Shown: positions 5,208 to 9,241 of the stretch, one piece after another
How the letters are laid out: each line of letters begins with the position of its first letter
Position numbering within the stretch: the first letter of the stretch is position 1
Source: Saprospiraceae bacterium
Lineage (GTDB): Bacteria; Bacteroidota; Bacteroidia; Chitinophagales; Saprospiraceae
Direction: 5' to 3'
DNA: 9,241 bases
NCBI GenBank assembly: GCA_027009605.1
Contig: JALVCY010000460.1
Coordinates: forward strand, 1 to 9,241
The notes under the pieces: generated by a model
What the model was told of the DNA's origin: nothing
What the model saw: the letters and a program-made list of their open reading frames with translations, nothing else
Databases searched by the model: none
Made by a program: the position numbers and the translations under genes

Positions 5208-6113
5208 TTGACGAAAGTAGTGGCCATATCTCGCTTGATTAGGTTTCCCAATTTACTGATAGTGGGTTTGACTCAGCTTTTGCTGGGGTGGATTTTGTAT
5301 GGGGCGCTGTCCCGTCGTGCTTTGGATGGATATGAATTTGGTTTATTGATTTTGGCGACTGTATTTATTGCGGCCGGTGGTTATGTCATCAATGATATTT
5401 ATGACCGTTCCATTGACGAGGCGAATAAACCGGAGAAAGTGATTGTGGGGCGATACATTTCCATTGAGCAGGCTTGGGTGGTCTATTGGGGGCTGGTCGG
5501 TGTTGGTTTTTTGGTGGCGGCTTATCTGGCTTGGGCTATTGATGACTTTTGGCAATTATTGATTTATCCGGTAGCGACTGTTGTCTTATGGGCTTACGCC
5601 AAAACGTTAAAGAAAAGTTTTATTGCGGGGAATATTGTGGTAGCGGCCTATTGTGCTTTTGTGCCGGGTATATTGTGGTATGCCGAGCGAATGTATTTGG
5701 GGCGTCTTCCGGCTCAAGAGACCGGTGGGGTACGGCTCATTTTTATTGTCTATGCGGTCATGGCTTTTTTGACGACCGTCTGGCGAGAAATTATTAAAGA
5801 TATGGAAGATATGACCGGAGATAAAGTCCATGGGTCAAAGTCATTGCCGGTGAGATATGGTCTTCCGCTTGCGCAAAAAATAGCCTTTTTTTTGGGGGGA
5901 ATTACTTTTCTTTTGGTGGGTTATTATTGGATTTATTTGGGGCAAAACGGTGTGTGGATGGAGTTTGGCTATCTGTTTATCCCATTGATACTCAATGCGT
6001 TAGCGCTGGTCAAGTCCATGCACTCGGTGCAGCCCGGGGATTTGCATTTGGTGAGCCGGCTGATTAAGTTATTGATGGTGTTTGGGCTGGGTTATTTATT
6101 TTTTTTGGTGTAA
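5208..6113 (+). CDS. UbiA-family prenyltransferase (geranylgeranylglycerol-phosphate geranylgeranyltransferase-like)
   Basis: Integral membrane prenyltransferase that attaches an isoprenoid diphosphate to an acceptor. Closest by motif pattern are digeranylgeranylglyceryl-phosphate synthase-like proteins of Bacteroidota, whose true acceptor is uncertain. From the chosen start the protein has 301 residues and about eight hydrophobic segments. First Asp-rich motif NDIYDRSID (62-70, then NKPEK) and second motif KDMEDMTGD (197-205, after RE) bind the Mg-diphosphate. I chose the TTG at 5208 because the conserved RLIRFPN begins at residue 9. The frame stays open back to a TTG at 5094, but those 38 codons lie largely inside element B, so they are probably not native. 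There is no in-frame ATG near the start. Expression may depend on sequence in element B. The 3' end overlaps the next gene by 22 bp. Confidence 0.87.
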   Translation: MTKVVAISRLIRFPNLLIVGLTQLLLGWILYGALSRRALDGYEFGLLILATVFIAAGGYVINDIYDRSIDEANKPEKVIVGRYISIEQAWVVYWGLVGVGFLVAAYLAWAIDDFWQLLIYPVATVVLWAYAKTLKKSFIAGNIVVAAYCAFVPGILWYAERMYLGRLPAQETGGVRLIFIVYAVMAFLTTVWREIIKDMEDMTGDKVHGSKSLPVRYGLPLAQKIAFFLGGITFLLVGYYWIYLGQNGVWMEFGYLFIPLILNALALVKSMHSVQPGDLHLVSRLIKLLMVFGLGYLFFLV

Positions 6114-6598
6114 GCATCCCAAGACATTTTTTTATGGAAGTTTTTGCCAAAGTAATTAGCCATTAGGGCAAACTCGTGTTTTTTGCGATAACCGGGGATG
6201 GCTTGGATGATGTTTTGGTTTTCGTCCAAAAAAACTACCGTAGGGTAAGAAAATTGGCTGTCTAAAAGATAGTTCGCCAACTCATGGTAGCCTCGACGTC
6301 CGTTTTGGACATATTTATAGACCTTGCCTTTGAAGGTAATGGGGGCTTTTTGTTCGGCGTTGAATTTGACGGGATAATAATCTTCATTTAAGATTTTGGC
6401 GACTTCATCCGTTTGGAAGGTTGATTTTTCCATTTTCTTGCACCACCCGCACCAATCTGTATAGACATCTATGAAAATCTTTTTTTTCCGGATTTTAGAT
6501 TGTGCAATGGCCTCGTCCATGGTCATCCAACGGACTTTGGATTGAGTCATGCCAAGGACAGGTAAAAAAAGCAGTGCAATGATTTTGATGATGTGCAT
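6092..6598 (-). CDS. Exported thioredoxin-fold protein (CGWC)
   Basis: Probable periplasmic thiol-disulfide protein of 168 residues. Residues 1-18 form a signal peptide (Lys5 followed by a hydrophobic stretch from IIALLF); no lipobox cysteine is seen. The active-site CGWC (50-53) lies in the thioredoxin context FIDVYTDWCGWCKKME, and the cis-proline is Pro119 in SYPTVVFLD, the usual partner of the CxxC. The WCGWCK form and the K-K-IF-DVYTDWC lead-in place it with the thioredoxin-like (Thioredoxin_7/DUF255-type) proteins common in Bacteroidota envelopes. The partner is unknown. The gene converges on ubiA and its last seven codons plus stop overlap the ubiA end. The 237 bp upstream, towards nth, contains no gene that I can support and only a weak TATTTTG promoter-like word. 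Confidence 0.88.
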   Translation of the reverse strand: MHIIKIIALLFLPVLGMTQSKVRWMTMDEAIAQSKIRKKKIFIDVYTDWCGWCKKMEKSTFQTDEVAKILNEDYYPVKFNAEQKAPITFKGKVYKYVQNGRRGYHELANYLLDSQFSYPTVVFLDENQNIIQAIPGYRKKHEFALMANYFGKNFHKKMSWDAYTKKNK

Positions 6599-6835
6599 GT
6601 TCGTTATTTATTAAGGTCTCATAGTGGGAGAATCAGATGTGCGTCAGTTGACACCAAAATAACAGGATATATAGTTAGATTGGTATGATTTGGGGGGACA
6701 TTAATAAATATTTAACGTTTTTTCTCTCCCGGCTCATCCCTTTGGATTTTGGCAATCTACGATACTCAGTCAGTGAGCCCCAGCGAGCGAATCCACTTAT
6801 TCAACAAACAAAAAAAAGAACACTCCCATCCGCAA

Positions 6836-7453
6836 TCAACCCACCACACTACAGATCGGGCATTCTTCGGGGATATGACCTCGAGCCGGGCAATATTCGC
6901 GACCGAAGAAGATGATTTGCAGGTGGAGTTTATTCCAAGTATCTTCGGGGAACAATCTTTTTAGGTCTTTTTCGGTTTGGACTACACTTTTCCCATTGGT
7001 CAATTTCCATCTGGTCGCTAAGCGATGGATATGGGTGTCCACCGGAAATGCAGGAACCCCAAAAGCTTGAGACATGACGACACTGGCTGTTTTGTGTCCT
7101 ACACCGGGGAGTGATTCCAGGTCTTTGAAGTTGGCCGGCACTTTTCCGTCAAATTTTTCGACTAAAATCTCAGAAAGTTTTTTAATGGCTTTGGCTTTAT
7201 TGCGGTAGAGTCCGCAAGATTTGATGAGTGATTCAATTTCTTCGATGGGAAGTTGTGCCATTAGATAAGGGGTATCAGCTTTCGCAAAAAGGTCTGGTGT
7301 GATGATGTTGACCCTTTTGTCGGTGCATTGAGCAGATAGCAAGACGGCGATGAGTAGGGTATAGGCGTCATAGTGGTCTAAGGGAATGGGCACGGTGGGA
7401 TAGAGGCTGTCCAATTTAGATTGAACGAAGGCAATTTTTTCTTTTTTTGTCAT
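6836..7453 (-). CDS. nth: Endonuclease III (DNA glycosylase/AP lyase) with a reduced cysteine loop
   Basis: Base excision repair enzyme that removes oxidised pyrimidines and cleaves abasic sites. 205 residues, near the usual 211. LLSAQCTDKRVN (38-49) is the N-terminal signature. The helix-hairpin-helix is LPGVGHKTA (115-123) with catalytic Lys121, and the catalytic Asp139 is in VDTHIHRL. The C-terminal loop is unusual: cysteines are at 188, 198 and 201 only (C-x9-C-x2-C, ending SVVG), whereas the classical [4Fe-4S] ligand set is C-x6-C-x2-C-x5-C. The protein stops four residues after the third cysteine, so the fourth ligand is absent. The frame shows no obvious break, and I recall similar CPARGH...CPIC ends in other bacteria, so this may be a lineage variant. 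Divergent from mscS across 129 bp. Confidence 0.94.
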   Translation of the reverse strand: MTKKEKIAFVQSKLDSLYPTVPIPLDHYDAYTLLIAVLLSAQCTDKRVNIITPDLFAKADTPYLMAQLPIEEIESLIKSCGLYRNKAKAIKKLSEILVEKFDGKVPANFKDLESLPGVGHKTASVVMSQAFGVPAFPVDTHIHRLATRWKLTNGKSVVQTEKDLKRLFPEDTWNKLHLQIIFFGREYCPARGHIPEECPICSVVG

Positions 7454-7582
7454 AGCCCCAATTGAACATTTGATGCGGTTAAGAGTTGAAGAACAGGATG
7501 AAAATTTAACGATATTAGGGAGAAAAGTCTCACTTTTTGCGAAAGCACATCCAATCTAAACCGTTACAAAAATAAAAAAAAC

Positions 7583-8380
7583 ATGAATCTAAACATTGAT
7601 TTTGAAGCTATCATAATGACTTATGGACCCAAGGTCTTGGGGGCGATATTGACATTAATCATAGGATTTTGGATTATTGGTCGAATCGTTCGAGTCGTAC
7701 GAAAACTGATGGAAAAGCGAGAGATGGATGAGTCGCTCCAGCCGTTTTTATTGTCCTTGATTAGCATTGGTTTGAAGGTCATGCTTTTGCTTTCGGTGGC
7801 GGGCATGTTTGGGGTTGAGACGACGTCTTTTGTGGCTATATTTAGTGCCTTGGCTTTTGCTATTGGTATGGCCTTGCAGGGCAATTTGGGACATTTTGCC
7901 AGTGGGGTGATGTTGTTGATTTTCAAACCGTTTAAGGTGGGAGATTTGGTGGATGTGCAGGGTAATGTCGGCGTTGTGGATGCCATTAACTTGTTCAATA
8001 CCAGTCTGTTAACGCCGGATAATAAGAAGATTTATCTGCCCAATGGATTTGTTACGGGCGGCCCTATTACCAATATTTCGGGGCAAGGCATTATTTCTGT
8101 TTTCCTTACTTTCGGCATCGGCTATGATGATGATATTGATCGAGCGAGAGCCATCATTCAAAAAGTGGTGGATGCTTGTCCATATATCCTTGCGGACAAA
8201 GAGACCGGTATCTTTGTATCCGAATTGGCAGATTCCAGTGTCAATTTTGCCGTAAGGCCTTGGTGCAAAAGTGAGCACTATTGGGATGTCTATTTTTGCA
8301 TGCACGAAAACATTAAAAAGGAATTTGATAAGGCAGGGATTAGTATTCCTTATCCGCAGTTGGATGTGCATCAGGGTTGA
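7583..8380 (+). CDS. mscS: Small-conductance mechanosensitive channel, MscS family
   Basis: Inner-membrane channel that opens under membrane tension and releases solutes on hypo-osmotic shock. The 265 residues fit a minimal MscS of the E. coli type, with three membrane helices at about 18-38, 57-78 and 82-114. The pore-lining third helix shows the small-residue pattern ending ALQGNLGHFASGVML (97-111), then IFKPFKVGD (113-121) at the membrane-cytoplasm hinge. The beta domain follows (VDVQGNVGVVDAINLFNT; PDNKKIYLPNG 145-155; ITNIS), and the C-terminal alpha/beta domain ends in IPYPQLDVH (255-263), a family hallmark. The ATG at 7583 follows an A-rich leader typical of Bacteroidota. The stop codon TGA lies inside the first GTTGAG word of the downstream tandem repeat; no terminator is seen. 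Confidence 0.95.
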   Translation: MNLNIDFEAIIMTYGPKVLGAILTLIIGFWIIGRIVRVVRKLMEKREMDESLQPFLLSLISIGLKVMLLLSVAGMFGVETTSFVAIFSALAFAIGMALQGNLGHFASGVMLLIFKPFKVGDLVDVQGNVGVVDAINLFNTSLLTPDNKKIYLPNGFVTGGPITNISGQGIISVFLTFGIGYDDDIDRARAIIQKVVDACPYILADKETGIFVSELADSSVNFAVRPWCKSEHYWDVYFCMHENIKKEFDKAGISIPYPQLDVHQG

Positions 8381-8965
8381 GAAAGTTGAGAACGGTCGCC
8401 TTCGGCTCGCTGGGTTGAGACCCGTCCCGATTACTATCGTGGATACGGACATCGTAGTTGAGTGCTTCGCAGGTTGAGATGATATGGGTTTTTGTCGGGA
8501 TTTTACTTCATCATTCATTATTCGGTGTTCTACATTCGATATTCTGGTAGTTGAGAAAGTTGAAGAAGTTGATTCGCTCGCAAGCTTCGCTAGTTGAAGA
8601 AGTTGAGACGGTCGCCTTCGGCTCGCTGGGTTGAGACCCGTCCCGATTACTATCGTGGATACGGACATCGTAGTTGAGTGCTTCGCAGGTTGAGATGATT
8701 TGGGTTTTTGGCGGGATTTTACTTCATCATTCATATATTCGGTGTTCTACATTCGATATTCTGGTAGTTGAGAAAGTTGAAGAAGTTGATTCGCTCGCAA
8801 GCTTCGCTAGTTGAGAAAGTTGAGACGTTCGCCTTTGGCTCTCTTGTTGAGAACTTGTCCCGATTACTATCGTGGATGCGGACTTCGTGGTTGAGTGCTT
8901 CGCAGGTTGAGGCGATATGGGTATTTAGGGGTTTTTGATTTCATTATTCGATATTCGGGATTCTG
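8376..8965. repeat. Tandem repeat, period about 217 bp, 2.7 copies
   Basis: Copy 1 (8376-8592) and copy 2 (8593-8809) are nearly identical, differing by a handful of substitutions and two compensating single-base indels. Copy 3 (8810 to about 8965) is diverged and incomplete. Each unit contains GGTCGCCTTCGGCTCGCTGG, the imperfect hairpin TCCCGATTACTATCGTGGA (8425-8443 in copy 1), GTTGAGTGCTTCGCAGG, GGGATTTTACTTCATCATTC, ATTCGATATTC words and TTGATTCGCTCGCAAGCTTC. The same words occur at 1-140. A 241-codon minus-strand frame that crosses the array and the mscS 3' end exists only because the unit length is near a multiple of three. The array starts on the mscS stop codon. Confidence 0.85.
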
Positions 8966-9009
8966 TTTGGTTGTTGCTTGGATTGCGGGAGTGTAAAATT
9001 TAGTACCGA

Positions 9010-9177
9010 TGAGTCTGCTCCGAAAAGTCGGGTTTTTGAAATGGTTGGAACAGTTGCCAAATAATATTTTGATGGAATGCCTTCTGTTCAATTGTTCAAG
9101 CGTTCAATCGTTAAACTGATTGCACATAACTAGTTGATTTCCAGTACCTTCGATTGAACAGTTGAACAGTTGAACGA
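9010..9177. mobile_element. Element C: truncated relative of element B
   Basis: It begins TGAGTCTGCTCCGAAAAGTC and follows the left part of element B closely (33 of the first 35 bp identical), including TTGCCAAATA and the CTGTTCAATTGTTCAA block. It then lacks the B interior and passes straight to an inverted TTGAACAGTTGAAC block. 9087-9110 pairs with 9151-9174 (21 of 24) around a 40-nt loop, so it is a shortened hairpin. Where the right end should follow, element D begins instead. The 45 bp between the tandem repeat and this element (8966-9009) show nothing recognisable. Confidence 0.65.
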
Positions 9178-9241
9178 TGAACCTGCTCCGAAAAGTCCAC
9201 TTTGCCGGAAATTAAAGCACGAAACAAAATTTTATTTGGCT
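9178..9241. mobile_element. Element D: left arm of a second A-type element, cut by window edge
   Basis: The 64 bp to the window end align without gaps to the complete left arm of element A (291-354), with about 54 of 64 positions identical. This includes CTCCGAAAAGTCCACTTTGC and the inner inverted repeat AAAATTTTATTTGG. The first bases (TGAACCTG instead of TGAGTCCG) are diverged at the junction with element C. The 28-bp segment that differs between A's own two arms is largely shared with A's left arm, so D is in the same orientation. The right arm, if present, lies beyond the window. Confidence 0.65.

Noticed and set aside
6685..6964. Plus-strand ORFs upstream of and antisense to the nth 3' end
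   Set aside because: They overlap a well-supported gene on the other strand and show no domain.
7518..7545. AGAAAAGTCTCACTTTTTGC between nth and mscS resembles the left end of element A (GAAAAGTCCACTTTGCC)
   Set aside because: The match is short, gapped, lacks TGAGT and CTCC, and has no partner end. It is probably chance, although a decayed remnant cannot be excluded.
8009..8734. A 241-codon minus-strand ORF with an internally repeated protein sequence
   Set aside because: It is antisense to mscS and then runs through the 217-bp tandem repeat. The protein repetition simply reflects the DNA repeat. No domain or plausible composition is seen.

Overview
The window looks like a chromosomal stretch of a Bacteroidota bacterium, probably Saprospiraceae or a relative; the family level is a guess. 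The support is: an exact TAnnTTTG-type -7 element upstream of ndk, the pairing of a KdsC-type phosphatase with a UbiA prenyltransferase typical of this phylum, A-rich leaders in place of strong Shine-Dalgarno sites, and gene-poor spacers filled with short GTTGA-, TTCGATATTC- and CACTAAG-type repeats. There is no rRNA, tRNA, CRISPR array, transposase, phage gene or recognisable defence gene.

Layout. 1-633 is a mosaic of repeats containing one complete 182-bp transposon-like inverted-repeat element (element A). 634-3830 holds three minus-strand housekeeping genes, read from right to left: a DEAD-box RNA helicase, ndk (own promoter and terminator) and gpsA. 3831-4112 is a short divergent spacer with a possible 51-codon ORF whose stop overlaps the kdsC start. 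4113-6113 carries a kdsC-like HAD phosphatase and a UbiA-family prenyltransferase on the plus strand, now separated by a 536-bp inverted-repeat element (element B). A secreted thioredoxin-fold protein (6092-6598, minus) overlaps the ubiA end by 22 bp, tail to tail. nth (endonuclease III, 6836-7453, minus) and an MscS-type mechanosensitive channel (7583-8380, plus) are divergent. From the mscS stop codon to the window end there are only repeats: a tandem repeat of about 217 bp, then a second B-like element (C) abutting the left arm of a second A-like element (D).

Genes. All recognised proteins are ordinary core functions: phospholipid glycerol backbone (gpsA), nucleotide pools (ndk), RNA remodelling, a sugar-acid phosphatase likely linked to lipopolysaccharide or surface glycan synthesis, isoprenoid lipid attachment, envelope thiol chemistry, base excision repair and osmotic protection. 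They do not form one pathway.

The most interesting content lies between the genes, in about a quarter of the window. Elements A, B, C and D share one terminal sequence (TGAGT, three variable bases, CTCC, AAAAGT). In the two complete elements, left and right ends can be told apart by those three bases (CCG left, TTA right). The elements encode nothing obvious and fold into long hairpins. Element A splits an octamer repeat so cleanly that the empty site can be rebuilt by eye. They look like a family of non-autonomous mobile elements whose mobilising enzyme is not in the window.
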